Positions 27,198 to 36,209 of a stretch of 64,000 nt of DNA are shown here, piece after piece. The notes beneath the pieces were generated by a model. That model worked only from the letters and a program-made list of their open reading frames with translations, had not been told where the DNA came from and made no database searches. This DNA is from Boseongicola aestuarii (GTDB taxonomy: Bacteria; Pseudomonadota; Alphaproteobacteria; Rhodobacterales; Rhodobacteraceae). The stretch lies in contig NZ_FXXQ01000002.1 in assembly GCF_900184815.1 (NCBI RefSeq), forward strand, positions 434,001-498,000, given 5' to 3'. The position numbers and the translations under genes are program-made. The number at the start of each line of letters is the position of its first letter. Within the stretch, counting starts at the first letter, position 1.

Positions 27198-29174
27198 ATG
27201 TCTCGTCTCAAAGGACCGGCCATGAGCCGGCGCATGTTCTTATCCACCACAGCCGGCGCATCCATCATCGCGCTGCATCCCTTTTCAGCCCGCGCAAGTG
27301 CCGGTCAGGCGCATCTGCGGATCATGGAGACAACGGACCTGCATGTGCACGTCTGGCCTTATGATTACTATGGCGACCGCGCGGTCGATACGGTCGGACT
27401 TGCCCGCACGGCGGCGCATATTGCCGACATCCGGGCGGAAGCCACGAACTCGCTCTTGTGCGACAACGGGGATTTCCTGCAGGGCAATCCGATGGGCGAC
27501 TACATCGCCTACGAGCGCGGAATGAAAGAGGGTGACATGCACCCCATCATCGCCGCGATGAACACGCTGGGCTTTGATGCCTCGACCCTGGGCAACCATG
27601 AATTCAACTACGGTCTGGATTTCCTCATGAAATCGCTGGCCGGTGCGGATTTCCCAGTAGTGTCATCGAACGTGGTCAAGACTGAAGGCAGCGACCCCAC
27701 CAAGGATACAACGCTTATCCCGCCTTATGTCATTCTGGAGCGCACTCTGACGGATGGAGCGGGAGAAACGCATCCGATCAAGGTCGGGCTGATCGGCTTT
27801 GTGCCGCCACAGATCATGAACTGGGATCGCAAGCATCTGGAAGGCAATGTGACTGCGCGCGACATTCTGGAAACCGCGCGGGCTTATGTCCCTCTGATGC
27901 GCGAAGAGGGCGCGGACATCATTATCGCGCTCAGTCACTCGGGCATTGGATCCGCGGACGAGACCGACCTTATGGAAAATGCCAGCGTGCCGCTTGCGGC
28001 GGTGGATGGTATCGACGCTTTGGCCACCGGCCACAGCCACCTTGTCTTTCCGTCACCGACTTATGCGGACTATGCGGCGGTAGACGCCGAAAAGGGTCTG
28101 ATCCATGGAAAACCTGCGGTCATGGGGGGGTTCTGGGGCTCGCACCTCGGGGTCATAGACCTGATGCTGGAGCGCGACGCCGGCAAGTGGCGGGTGGTGA
28201 ATTCGTCTGTGGAAACACGTCCGATTTCCAAGCGCAACGAGGATCGCTCGGTGTCCGCCCTGGTGGAAAGCGATGCCGATGTTCTGGCCGCGACCGAAGA
28301 AACGCATATGGAAACACTGGCCTATGTGCGCCGCGCCGTGGGCAAGACAGCGGCTCCGTTGCACAGCTATTTCGCTCTGGTTGCCGACGACCCATCGGTG
28401 CAGATCGTTTCGATCGCGCAGAAGTGGTACATTGAGGAAATGATGAAAGGCACCGAACACGAGGGCCTTCCCATCCTTTCAGCGGCGGCGCCTTTCAAGG
28501 CGGGCGGGCGCGGTGGCCCAGAGTATTATACGGACGTTCCGGCAGGGGACGTGGCCATCAAGAACGTCGCGGATTTGTATCTTTACCCCAATACGGTGCG
28601 CGCCGTTCGCATCACCGGTGGCGAAGTACGCGACTGGCTTGAACGCTCGGCCGGTATGTTCAATCAGGTCACGCCGGGTACAAGCGATACGCCGCTGCTG
28701 AACCCGTCTTTCCCGTCCTACAACTTTGATGTGATGGATGGCGTGACCTATCAGATCGACCTCAGCCAACCGTCGAAATTCGGCCCCAAAGGCGAATTGG
28801 AGAATCCGGACGCCAACCGGATCAAGAACCTTGCCTATAACGGTCAGCCCGTGACGGACGACATGGAATTCATCGTCGCGACCAACAATTATCGGGCAAG
28901 CGGCGGCGGGGATTTCCCCGGTGCCGATGGATCGACGGTAATTTTCGAAGCGCCCGACACGAACCGCGACGTGATCGTGCGGTATATCGTCGAGCAAGGC
29001 ACGATCCAGCCAAGTGCGGACGCCAACTGGACTTTCGCGCCGCTGGCAGACACGTCGGTCGTGTTCGAAACAGGTCCGAAGGCGGCGGACTATGTTGATG
29101 ATCTGAAAAGCGTGGACGTCACGCCTGCGGGCGACGGCGCTGACGGGTTCGCGCTGTTCCGGCTGAACCTCTGA
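27198..29174 (+). CDS. cpdB: 2',3'-cyclic-nucleotide 2'-phosphodiesterase/3'-nucleotidase (CpdB-like), Tat-exported
   Basis: 658 residues. N-terminal SRRMFLSTTAGA is a Tat signal, so it is folded before export to the periplasm. Metallophosphatase motifs: METTDLHVH, CDNGDFLQGNP, LGNHEFNYG, ALSHSGIG and ATGHSHLVFP. C-terminal nucleotide-binding domain has NNYRASGGGDFPG. Releases nucleosides and phosphate from 2',3'-cyclic and 3'-nucleotides. ATG 27198 has GGGAG upstream. Hairpin terminator at 29187. Gap 27005-27197 before it holds the divergent promoters; no element is clear. Confidence 0.9.
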   Translation: MSRLKGPAMSRRMFLSTTAGASIIALHPFSARASAGQAHLRIMETTDLHVHVWPYDYYGDRAVDTVGLARTAAHIADIRAEATNSLLCDNGDFLQGNPMGDYIAYERGMKEGDMHPIIAAMNTLGFDASTLGNHEFNYGLDFLMKSLAGADFPVVSSNVVKTEGSDPTKDTTLIPPYVILERTLTDGAGETHPIKVGLIGFVPPQIMNWDRKHLEGNVTARDILETARAYVPLMREEGADIIIALSHSGIGSADETDLMENASVPLAAVDGIDALATGHSHLVFPSPTYADYAAVDAEKGLIHGKPAVMGGFWGSHLGVIDLMLERDAGKWRVVNSSVETRPISKRNEDRSVSALVESDADVLAATEETHMETLAYVRRAVGKTAAPLHSYFALVADDPSVQIVSIAQKWYIEEMMKGTEHEGLPILSAAAPFKAGGRGGPEYYTDVPAGDVAIKNVADLYLYPNTVRAVRITGGEVRDWLERSAGMFNQVTPGTSDTPLLNPSFPSYNFDVMDGVTYQIDLSQPSKFGPKGELENPDANRIKNLAYNGQPVTDDMEFIVATNNYRASGGGDFPGADGSTVIFEAPDTNRDVIVRYIVEQGTIQPSADANWTFAPLADTSVVFETGPKAADYVDDLKSVDVTPAGDGADGFALFRLNL

Positions 29175-29186
29175 CTTGACAGGCGG

Positions 29187-29210
29187 CGGGAGCGACTTTG
29201 GTCGCTCCCG
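29187..29210 (+). terminator. Hairpin terminator after cpdB
   Basis: Ten-base perfect stem CGGGAGCGAC with GTCGCTCCCG, TTTG loop, 12 bases past the stop. Tail TCTGCTCATT is only moderately T-rich. Confidence 0.65.
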
Positions 29211-29302
29211 TCTGCTCATTATCAGGGCAGTTGCTTCGTCATTGCTAAAAAAACTGGCAATGCTAGGTGTAGTGTTGGACAGCGCCGCAAAGGGGGCTGG
29301 CC

Positions 29303-29348
29303 TTCGCCACTGGCGAAAGAGACAAGGTGTTCGGTTTCAGGAAACACC
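29303..29348 (+). promoter_or_regulatory. Two hairpins in the leader of the NitT/TauT-type ABC operon
   Basis: Stems TTCGCC/GGCGAA (29303-29317) and GGTGTT/AACACC (29326-29348) lie just before the AAGGAGG ribosome site (29356-29362). They could form a small regulatory leader; I recognise no known riboswitch, and TPP-type conserved blocks are absent. Confidence 0.3.
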
Positions 29349-29371
29349 ATCAAACAAGGAGGATGCTGCCC

Positions 29372-30373
29372 ATGTTCACCCGCGCCATTCTGGCCAGTGC
29401 AGGCATTCTTGCCGCAACGCTGGCCTCCGCTCAGGAAAATGTGCCTTTTGCACTCGATTGGAAATTTGAAGGCCCCGCCGCGCCATACTTTGCCGCGATC
29501 GACAACGGCCACTTCGCCGATGCCGGACTCGCCGTGGAAGTGGCCGCCGGTCAAGGCTCGCTGGATGCGATCCCGAAGGTCGCGACCGGCGCTTTTCCGG
29601 TTGGATTTGCCGATATTAACAGCCTTATCAAGTTCCTCGACCAGAACCCTGGTGCGCCCGTCATCGCGGTGATGATGGTCTACGACAAACCGCCTTTCGC
29701 AATCGTTGGCCGCAAGAGCCTTGGCATTGAAGTGCCCAAGGACCTGGAAGGCAAAGTGCTTGGCGCGCCGCCACCGGACGGTGCCTGGGCGCAGTTTCCG
29801 GCGTTTGCCACGGCGAACGATCTGGACGTGTCAGCGATTACGATCGAACCGGTCGGCTTTCCGACCCGCGAGCCGATGCTGGCGCAAGGCGAAGTTGACG
29901 CCGTCACCGGATTTTCGTTCTCTTCCTATCTGAACCTTGTGCGTCTCGGCGTGCCGGAGGACGACATTTCGACGATCCTGATGGCCGACTACGGGCTGGA
30001 GCTTTACGGCAATGCGATCATCGCGAACACCGATTGGGCAACCGCAAACCCCGACACGCTGAAGGCGTTTCTGGCGGCTGTCGCCGACGGTTGGGTCGAT
30101 GCAATCGCTGATCCGGAAGGGGCCGTGGCCTCGCTGATCGAGCGTAACCCGGCAGCAGATGCGGCTTTGGAAACACGCCGACTTCAGCTTGCGATCGAGG
30201 CCAATGTGGCGACAGATGCGGTCATGGCAAGCGGCATGGGGCTTGTCGATCCGACACGCATGGCGCGGGCTTTGGAACAGTTGGCCGAAACCTATGAGTT
30301 TCAGACTCCGCCCGATGCAAGCCTGTATTTCACGGACGCTTATCTGCCCGGTGGCGGTTTCGCCCTGAAATAA
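29372..30373 (+). CDS. NitT/TauT-type ABC transporter substrate-binding protein
   Basis: 333 residues, NMT1/THI5-like periplasmic-binding fold. Signal peptide MFTRAILASAGILAATLASA; then LDWKFEGPAAPYFAAIDNGHFADAG and VATGAFPVGFADINS, typical of the pyrimidine-precursor/taurine/nitrate binding group. Substrate cannot be told. AAGGAGG abuts an ATG at 29363 and lies 9 bases before this one, so 29372 is the start. Confidence 0.85.
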   Translation: MFTRAILASAGILAATLASAQENVPFALDWKFEGPAAPYFAAIDNGHFADAGLAVEVAAGQGSLDAIPKVATGAFPVGFADINSLIKFLDQNPGAPVIAVMMVYDKPPFAIVGRKSLGIEVPKDLEGKVLGAPPPDGAWAQFPAFATANDLDVSAITIEPVGFPTREPMLAQGEVDAVTGFSFSSYLNLVRLGVPEDDISTILMADYGLELYGNAIIANTDWATANPDTLKAFLAAVADGWVDAIADPEGAVASLIERNPAADAALETRRLQLAIEANVATDAVMASGMGLVDPTRMARALEQLAETYEFQTPPDASLYFTDAYLPGGGFALK

Positions 30374-30382
30374 ACAGCACAC

Positions 30383-30406
30383 GGCGCGGCCTTGGCGGGC
30401 CGCGCC
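30383..30406 (+). repeat. Intercistronic hairpin between binding-protein and ATPase genes
   Basis: Nine-base perfect GC stem GGCGCGGCC with GGCCGCGCC, 6-base loop, no T tract. Such hairpins after binding-protein genes often protect the upstream mRNA and lower expression of the transporter part. Confidence 0.6.
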
Positions 30407-30432
30407 GCACCACCTTTGCCGGGACGACCTTC

Positions 30433-31236
30433 ATGACAACTGACGCGCTGATCGACATCAAGGGCGTGACCCACGCCTACCAGACGGCGGACGGTCCGTT
30501 GCCGGTGCTGAACAATCTGAACGTTTCGGTCAAAGAGGGCGGTTTCGCTGCGGTCGTCGGCCCGTCAGGGTGCGGAAAGTCAACGTTGACGCGGCTTATC
30601 GCCGGCCTGATGAAGCCCGATACGGGCGAGGTCTGGCTGCATGGCGAGCGCGTGAAGAGCCCGCGTTCGACGGTTGGTATGGCGTTCCAGAACCCGGTGC
30701 TGCTGGAATGGCGATCAATCCTGAAGAACGTGATGTTGCCGCTTGAAATCGTGCCGACCAAGCTGACGAACACTCAAAAAGAGGACCGCGCGCGCGAGTT
30801 ACTTTCGCTGGTCGGTCTGGAAGGGTTCGAGGACAAACGCCCTTCGGAACTGTCGGGCGGGATGCGCCAGCGGGCGTCCTTGTGCCGCTCGCTTGTGCAC
30901 AAGCCCGAGGTGCTGATTTTGGACGAGCCCTTCGGCGCGCTTGACGCTTTCACGCGCGAAGACCTGTGGCAAACCATGCATGCCTTGCGCGCCGAAGAAC
31001 CATTCACTGGCGTATTGATTACACACGATCTGCGCGAGTCGATTTTCCTGGCCGATCAGGTGCTTGTGCTGTCTGGTCGCCCCGCGACGACGCAATATGT
31101 CATGGATATCCCCACCGATGCGCCGCGCACGCTGGATGACCTTTACACACCTGAAGCTGCCGAGCGTCTGAACATCTTGCGTCACCAGATCGAGATCGCC
31201 CAAGGGCGCGCGACAGATGAAGGGGAGGCCGCGTGA
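30433..31236 (+). CDS. NitT/TauT-type ABC transporter ATPase
   Basis: 267 residues. Walker A GPSGCGKST, signature LSGGMRQRASL, Walker B LILDEPFGALDAF and switch His in ITHDLRES. All are standard for SsuB/TauB/ThiZ-like ATPases. The stop codon overlaps the permease start by one base (TGATG). Confidence 0.9.
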   Translation: MTTDALIDIKGVTHAYQTADGPLPVLNNLNVSVKEGGFAAVVGPSGCGKSTLTRLIAGLMKPDTGEVWLHGERVKSPRSTVGMAFQNPVLLEWRSILKNVMLPLEIVPTKLTNTQKEDRARELLSLVGLEGFEDKRPSELSGGMRQRASLCRSLVHKPEVLILDEPFGALDAFTREDLWQTMHALRAEEPFTGVLITHDLRESIFLADQVLVLSGRPATTQYVMDIPTDAPRTLDDLYTPEAAERLNILRHQIEIAQGRATDEGEAA

Positions 31237-31994
31237 TGGTCCGCAAGCTTGCCGTTCCGATCATCGCAATCCTGATCTTTCTTGGCGTGTGGGAGGCCCT
31301 CGTCTGGGTCAACGACTGGCCGAATTACGTCATGGCATCGCCGTCGGACCTGCCGGAGGCCTACTCGAAGTTCTGGAACCTGTTTCTGGTCATGGGCTGG
31401 CAGACCTTATGGAGAACAGTCGTCGGTTTGCTGCTGGCGATTGTCTTTGGCGTTGCGCTTGGCATGGTTATGGGCTTTTCGCGCACGATGCGGGACGCGC
31501 TTTACCCGCTTCTGGTTGGGTTCAACGCAATCCCGAAAGCGACCGTGGTGCCGATTGTCGCGCTGTTATTCGTTGGCGCGCACGACATGAATACGGTGCT
31601 GATCGCCTTTATGATCTCGTTCTTCCCGATTGCCGTTTCGGTGTCGATCGGACTGTCGACCCTCGAGCCTGAATACCGCGACATCCTGCGATCGCTCGGG
31701 GCCAGTCAGGCGACGATCTTTTGGAAGATTGCCCTGCCCAAGACCCTGCCCGAATTCTTTGGTGCGTTGAAAGTCGCGGTCACGCTGGCCTTCATCGGCA
31801 CGAACCTGATGGAGATCGTCAGCCCGCACGGTCGTGGTCTTGGCGCACTGTTCGACAGCGGCAAGACGAACGCAGACTATCCGCTGATGTTCGCAGTGCT
31901 GATCGCCTTGGCGTTCCTCGGGATCGTCCTTTATTACGTGGTCGTCGCGCTGGAGAAAATCTTCGCCGGCTGGGCAGAACGTCAGCCGACCTGA
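31236..31994 (+). CDS. NitT/TauT-type ABC transporter permease
   Basis: 252 residues, six predicted membrane helices, BPD_transp_1 domain with EAA loop RSLGASQATIFWKIALPKTLP. ATG 31236 is used, since it overlaps the ATPase stop and has AGGGGAGG upstream. The last 13 bases overlap the end of the convergent AraC gene. Confidence 0.88.
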   Translation: MVRKLAVPIIAILIFLGVWEALVWVNDWPNYVMASPSDLPEAYSKFWNLFLVMGWQTLWRTVVGLLLAIVFGVALGMVMGFSRTMRDALYPLLVGFNAIPKATVVPIVALLFVGAHDMNTVLIAFMISFFPIAVSVSIGLSTLEPEYRDILRSLGASQATIFWKIALPKTLPEFFGALKVAVTLAFIGTNLMEIVSPHGRGLGALFDSGKTNADYPLMFAVLIALAFLGIVLYYVVVALEKIFAGWAERQPT

Positions 31995-32974
31995 CGCAGC
32001 GCCTTGCGCGTGGCTTCGGGGCTTTTGCCGGTCCACGTGGTAAAAGCCCGGATGAACGAGTTGGGGTCCTCGAATCCGAGAAGATAGGCGATTTCGGCAT
32101 TGGAGTGATTGGCTTTGAGCAAGTAATCTTGCGCCAGCCTTTCACGTAGTTTCGCCAGTTCGGCTTGAAAACTCGTCCCCTGATGGGTCAGTTTGCGTTG
32201 CAATCCACGCGTGCTGACTCCGAGCTTTTTCGCGATCTTCCCAATCTCCGCCTGCCCCGCCGGCATGGCTTCCATCAGGGCTGCACGAACACGGTCGGCC
32301 ATTGACGCATCGCGTTCAAGCGTATCCAGCCGGGTTTGCAGGGCGGGTTCGAACATCGAGAACATCGCAGGATTGGCGGACAGGAATGGGCGCTCGGCAT
32401 CGGCAGGACTGAAGACGACGCGATTAAACGGCCCTTCACGCAGACGGCACCTGAAGTAGTCCCCATAGGCCGGGTGGGTCGGCGGATGAACCATTTCAAC
32501 CGCAATGGGGCGGATGTCATGGCGCGTAGCGGTGCGGGCGAAGTGGACGAGAAAGACAAGCTCGGTCGCGACATAATCGTCAGGAAGCCGGACCCCGCCT
32601 TCTGCATCGATCGTCAATTCCAGCCCGCCGCGTGTGTTGTGCGTCTCAAGGATCAGGGGACCAACCAGTGGTTTGAAACGTTGAAGACGTTCGGTGGCGA
32701 CCACCATGTTCGGGCTGCATGAGGCGGCAAAAAGAGGCGGGCTGAACACATCGGGGTAAATTGCACGCCCCAGATCAAGGCCGGGTGTTTCACTTTTCAT
32801 TTCCTGGCAAATTACAGTCCATAGTCGCAGGAATTCTTCGTGCTCAAGCGTGGGGCGTTCCCGCCGAAACAGGTCCTCGGGAAGGTCTGCGTGACGCAGA
32901 ATATCGGCTGGCCGCACGCCAAGCCGGTCGGCCAGCGCCGCCCAACCAATGTCGAGAACGAAAGGACGGGTCAC
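31982..32974 (-). CDS. AraC-family transcriptional regulator
   Basis: 330 residues, OruR/ArgR-like subgroup: an N-terminal ~190-residue arabinose-binding-like (AraC_N) domain beginning with ALADRLGVRPADILRHADLPEDLF, and a C-terminal double HTH (IAKKLGVSTRGLQRKLTHQG; AYLLGFEDPNSFIRAFTTWTGKSPEATR). Start is GTG, overlapping the SDR stop (GTGA), so it is co-translated with the SDR. It probably regulates that operon; candidate boxes lie at 33831-33893. The convergent ABC operon is a second possible target. Confidence 0.88.
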   Translation of the reverse strand: MTRPFVLDIGWAALADRLGVRPADILRHADLPEDLFRRERPTLEHEEFLRLWTVICQEMKSETPGLDLGRAIYPDVFSPPLFAASCSPNMVVATERLQRFKPLVGPLILETHNTRGGLELTIDAEGGVRLPDDYVATELVFLVHFARTATRHDIRPIAVEMVHPPTHPAYGDYFRCRLREGPFNRVVFSPADAERPFLSANPAMFSMFEPALQTRLDTLERDASMADRVRAALMEAMPAGQAEIGKIAKKLGVSTRGLQRKLTHQGTSFQAELAKLRERLAQDYLLKANHSNAEIAYLLGFEDPNSFIRAFTTWTGKSPEATRKALRQVG

Positions 32975-33795
32975 CGCACAGCTCTGAGGATCAGGGCGTC
33001 ATACCAGCGTGTCGGCAAGACGCGGTGAAGGACCATCAGTGGCCGCGCAGATTCACCGACGACATAGCGCGTTTTCGGCCTGTCGGCGCGGATGACGCGA
33101 ACCACTGTATCAGACACCAACGATACCGGCGAGCCGGTGCCGCGTTGATAGGCCTTGTGCGTTGCGTTGTTCGAATTCGCGATCATCTGACCATAGGGTC
33201 CGTTGTCGTCGCCGTCGAAGTTCTGCGCCAGACCGTCTATGAACCCCGTCTTGATGATCCCCGGCTGCAGGATGACTACGTCGATCCCGAACGAAGCCAC
33301 CTCAAGACGCAGACAATCCGACCATGCCTCGACCGCATGTTTCGTTGCATGATACCATGCACCAAGCGGCGTATAGATTTGCCCGCCCATGGACGAAACG
33401 TTGAGGATCAGGCCCTTGCCTTGCTCACGCATCGCAGGAACCAGAAGCTGCGTGAGGCGCGCAAGCCCAAACAGATTGACCTCGAACTGATAGCGCGCGG
33501 CATCAATGGGCGTCTCCTCGACAGGTCCGTATTTGCCGAAGCCAGCGTTATTGATCAGAACGTCCACGCCGCCGTGCCCCGCCTTGATCTTGTCCACCGC
33601 GGCCAGAATGTCGGCTTCTTTGCTGATATCCATCGCCAGAACAATTGCGCCGGCCTCTGCAAGATCGGCCATCTTGTCGACGGAACGCGCCGCGGCGTAG
33701 ACCGTCATGCCTTCCTTCAAAAGCCTCAAGACGTAGTCTTTTCCCATGCCCGACGACGCGCCGGTGACGAGGACAGTTTGATATTTGCGTGCCAT
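32971..33795 (-). CDS. SDR-family oxidoreductase
   Basis: 274 residues, classical short-chain dehydrogenase: cofactor motif TGASSGMG, NNAG, active-site Ser in NVSSMGG and YHATK (YxxxK), with PGIIKTGF after it. NAD(P)-dependent; substrate unknown. ATG 33795 gives the family-typical MARKYQTVLVTGASSG start. First gene of the SDR-AraC operon. Confidence 0.88.
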   Translation of the reverse strand: MARKYQTVLVTGASSGMGKDYVLRLLKEGMTVYAAARSVDKMADLAEAGAIVLAMDISKEADILAAVDKIKAGHGGVDVLINNAGFGKYGPVEETPIDAARYQFEVNLFGLARLTQLLVPAMREQGKGLILNVSSMGGQIYTPLGAWYHATKHAVEAWSDCLRLEVASFGIDVVILQPGIIKTGFIDGLAQNFDGDDNGPYGQMIANSNNATHKAYQRGTGSPVSLVSDTVVRVIRADRPKTRYVVGESARPLMVLHRVLPTRWYDALILRAVR

Positions 33796-33830
33796 GTTGC
33801 GGCCTCCAATGTGCGTTCTGGAGCAGATGT

Positions 33831-33893
33831 ATTGCGCCAAACACGCCACGTCACTCGCAGATCACGCCATAAAAGTAGCATATCGCGCCAAAT
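33831..33893. promoter_or_regulatory. Three direct repeats upstream of the SDR-AraC operon
   Basis: Boxes ATTGCGCCAAAC (33831), ATCACGCCATAA (33861) and ATCGCGCCAAAT (33882) share AT-N2-CGCCA-N-A and point the same way, 30 and 21 bases apart. Same-direction half-sites about two helical turns apart are usual for AraC-family operators. Confidence 0.45.
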
Positions 33894-33948
33894 CGGTCGA
33901 ATTTGTCACCGCACTTGCGAATCCCGGTTTGCGCGACTAAGTCGGACC

Positions 33949-34045
33949 TTGAGAGGTTGGCGCGGGCAGGCGCCTCGCCAACCCGGTCAGATCCGGAAGG
34001 AAGCAGCCGCAACGAGCCCCGCTTGGGTCGTGTTCAGCCTCTCAC
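33949..34045 (+). ncRNA. ffs: Signal recognition particle RNA (4.5S, small bacterial type)
   Basis: The apical domain reads GGTCAGATCCGGAAGGAAGC (33985-34004) followed by AGCCGCAACGAG, the near-invariant Ffh-binding loop with its asymmetric and symmetric internal loops. Ends pair as TGAGAGG (33950-33956) with CCTCTCA (34038-34044). About 97 bases. It binds Ffh to form SRP, which targets nascent membrane proteins. The ends are my estimate to within a few bases. No T-rich terminator is obvious in 34046-34185. Confidence 0.93.
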
Positions 34046-34185
34046 CCAACACAAGCGATCGGAGGATTCATGGATACCCAATTCTGCCTCCGGGCCCAGG
34101 GCGTTTAAGTTCTGAGACGGCCCGACGATGGACTGGCGCGTCTGTACGGCGTGCGGATTTCTATTGCTTGCAAGGGCCCCTTCTA

Positions 34186-35208
34186 ATGACAAATTACACA
34201 CTTGCTGACCTCGGCTGGTCGGCTTTCTTTTCCCGTCAGGACGTCCCGGACGGAACCTACCCCATGCGCATCTCATCGGTGCACCGCGACCGGGTCGAGG
34301 CGATTTCACCGGACGGACAGCACTCGCTGATTACGGCTCAGTCCAGCGGACAACTTGCGCCGGGCGACTGGGTTCTGGCGGCGGACGGTCAGGTCGTCGA
34401 AGTTCTTGAGCGCAAAACCCTTCTGAAACGCGGCGGTGCCGGAAACGACGCCCGTCCGCAGCTTTTGGCGGCCAATGTCGAAACCCTTGGGATCGTATCG
34501 TCCTGCAATGCCGATTTCAATCTGGCCCGCCTTGAACGTTATCTGGTGATCGCGGCGGATGCGGGCTGTCTGCCGCTGGTCATTCTGACCAAAGCCGACA
34601 TGGACAGTGATCCGCATCGCTTTGAAAAAGAGGCGCACCGGTTGTCGCCATTGCTGACTGCCATCGCGATCGACGCAACCGACCCCGAGGACGTCAAGCG
34701 GCTGAATGCCTGGTGCCGGAATGGCGAAACACTGGCTTTGGTCGGCTCGTCCGGAGTTGGCAAGACAACGTTGCGCAACGCTTTGACCGGGGACGAGGCC
34801 GCGACACAGGGTATTCGCGAGGACGACGCGAAGGGGCGGCACACGACCACATCTCGCGCCTTGGTGCGCACCAAGGCGGGCGGCTGGATCATCGATACGC
34901 CGGGAATGCGATCACTGGCTTTGACGGATGTTTCGGACGGGATCGCGGCGGTTTTCGAAGACATCGAGGATTTGGCGGAAGGCTGTCGGTTCTCGGATTG
35001 CGCGCATGAAACCGAACCGGGATGCGCTATCACGGCGGCGTTGAAGTCGGGCGTACTGGACGAGGACCGCGTCAGACGGTGGCGCAAGCTGAAAGCCGAG
35101 GAAACGCATAATTCCGAAACGCTGGCCCAGACGCGGGCACGCGAGAAGGGTTTCGGGAAGATGGTCAAAGGCGCGATGGCAAGGAAGCGGTCCGAGCGGG
35201 ATCACTAA
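34186..35208 (+). CDS. rsgA: Ribosome small-subunit-dependent GTPase A
   Basis: 340 residues. Order of motifs is circularly permuted as in RsgA/YjeQ: N-terminal OB fold, G4 TKAD (~129-132), then G1 GSSGVGKTT, then G3 DTPG. The C-terminal zinc site is GCRFSDCAHETEPGC. Acts in late 30S assembly. A basic tail (MARKRSERDH) follows. Start ATG 34186 yields the normal length. The stop TAA overlaps the convergent gene's stop. Confidence 0.94.
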   Translation: MTNYTLADLGWSAFFSRQDVPDGTYPMRISSVHRDRVEAISPDGQHSLITAQSSGQLAPGDWVLAADGQVVEVLERKTLLKRGGAGNDARPQLLAANVETLGIVSSCNADFNLARLERYLVIAADAGCLPLVILTKADMDSDPHRFEKEAHRLSPLLTAIAIDATDPEDVKRLNAWCRNGETLALVGSSGVGKTTLRNALTGDEAATQGIREDDAKGRHTTTSRALVRTKAGGWIIDTPGMRSLALTDVSDGIAAVFEDIEDLAEGCRFSDCAHETEPGCAITAALKSGVLDEDRVRRWRKLKAEETHNSETLAQTRAREKGFGKMVKGAMARKRSERDH

Positions 35209-35525
35209 CCAGAAGCGCGCGCCCAGACGATGATGCCGGTGATTATAGCGATGTGCAGGATGGCGACCATGATCGGTACGACCGACATGCGGCGGACGGC
35301 GGTCCCTTTGGACCAGCGGCGCCCAACAGAAAAGACCGCGATCGAGATCATGCCCGCGATCCCCTGCCAGCCGAGATAGCCGGTCACGCGGTTCATGCCA
35401 CGCACAAATCCATCGCCTTGCGGCAGCGTGCTTGCGAAGGTGAAAAACGCGTAACCAAAAGCGATCAGCCATGCCGCGATCAGGACGGTCAAAAGCAACC
35501 TTTGGCCATCAGATGGACCGCTCAT
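35205..35525 (-). CDS. Small membrane protein, unknown function
   Basis: 106 residues with three hydrophobic helices (~10-30, ~47-65, ~78-100). No recognised family. The start overlaps the phosphatase stop as ATGA, so it is translationally coupled to it; the longer open frame upstream is antisense noise. Confidence 0.65.
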   Translation of the reverse strand: MSGPSDGQRLLLTVLIAAWLIAFGYAFFTFASTLPQGDGFVRGMNRVTGYLGWQGIAGMISIAVFSVGRRWSKGTAVRRMSVVPIMVAILHIAIITGIIVWARASG

Positions 35526-36031
35526 ATCTCGCGACCTTTGCGCTGGGTCATCGGCACGGCGGCCCAGGCGCGTTGCTCCGCAGCCTCGACGGCGCAGGGC
35601 CGTGCATCGCGCAGACGCGCCAGTGCGGAGTCGGCGTCCTCGCCCGCTTCGACCATCATACGCATCAGAGCCATGCCCGAGCGACCGCATCCACCATAGC
35701 AATGGGCAAGAACCTTGCCGCCCGCATCCAGTTCGGCATGGGCAAGCTCCGAGGCTTCGGGCCATAGGGCGTTGGTCGTGTCATCAGGCGCGCCAAAGTC
35801 GGCAATCGGAAGGTAGCGCCATTTGACCCCGGCCGCAGCAAGGTCCGCGCCGAAATCCTCGGCGCCGACTCGGATCATCTCGCGCTTGGTTGTCATCGTC
35901 AGAACAAGCGTCGGACCCCAACGCAGCAGCTTGGCCAGATCCACAAGATAATCCGCAGTGCGCCCCGGAATGGGCGCGATCCCAATCCAGCCGTTGCGCA
36001 ACCGCAGTTCACTGACAGACCAGTCAGGCAA
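35522..36031 (-). CDS. Protein tyrosine/dual-specificity phosphatase
   Basis: 169 residues. Signature HCYGGCGRSG (C-x5-R) at ~111-120 is the Cys-phosphatase P-loop; an upstream Asp in PIADFGAPD is a candidate general acid. Closest to the bacterial DSP/cyclin-dependent-kinase-inhibitor-3-like group. Substrate unknown. Coupled to a small membrane protein gene. Confidence 0.82.
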   Translation of the reverse strand: MPDWSVSELRLRNGWIGIAPIPGRTADYLVDLAKLLRWGPTLVLTMTTKREMIRVGAEDFGADLAAAGVKWRYLPIADFGAPDDTTNALWPEASELAHAELDAGGKVLAHCYGGCGRSGMALMRMMVEAGEDADSALARLRDARPCAVEAAEQRAWAAVPMTQRKGREI

Positions 36032-36137
36032 AGGTGAACTCCGACCGCCTGCGCGGATTGTGTGGAAAGAACGTCACTTGAAGTAGCCTCCGTGATGCAA
36101 GGCCGGTATGGGCCAAAGCGACACGCGCTGGCAAGAG

Positions 36138-36151
36138 TTGACCCGTGTCAA
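36138..36151. promoter_or_regulatory. FNR/CRP-type box upstream of the YdcH-family gene
   Basis: TTGAC-CCGT-GTCAA, a perfect dyad fitting the alphaproteobacterial FnrL/Dnr pattern TTGAY-N4-RTCAA. Located 58 bases before the YdcH start, in a 178-base divergent gap. The rest of the gap shows no clear element. Confidence 0.4.
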
Positions 36152-36209
36152 AGCGCGGTGAGTCCGGACTGGTTAATGTCGGACAAAGCACAATAAGGAG
36201 ACGCCAGAC

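Noticed and set aside
29211-29371. TPP riboswitch before an NMT1-like binding-protein gene
   Set aside because: The conserved CTGAGA and ACC-TGA-type blocks are missing.
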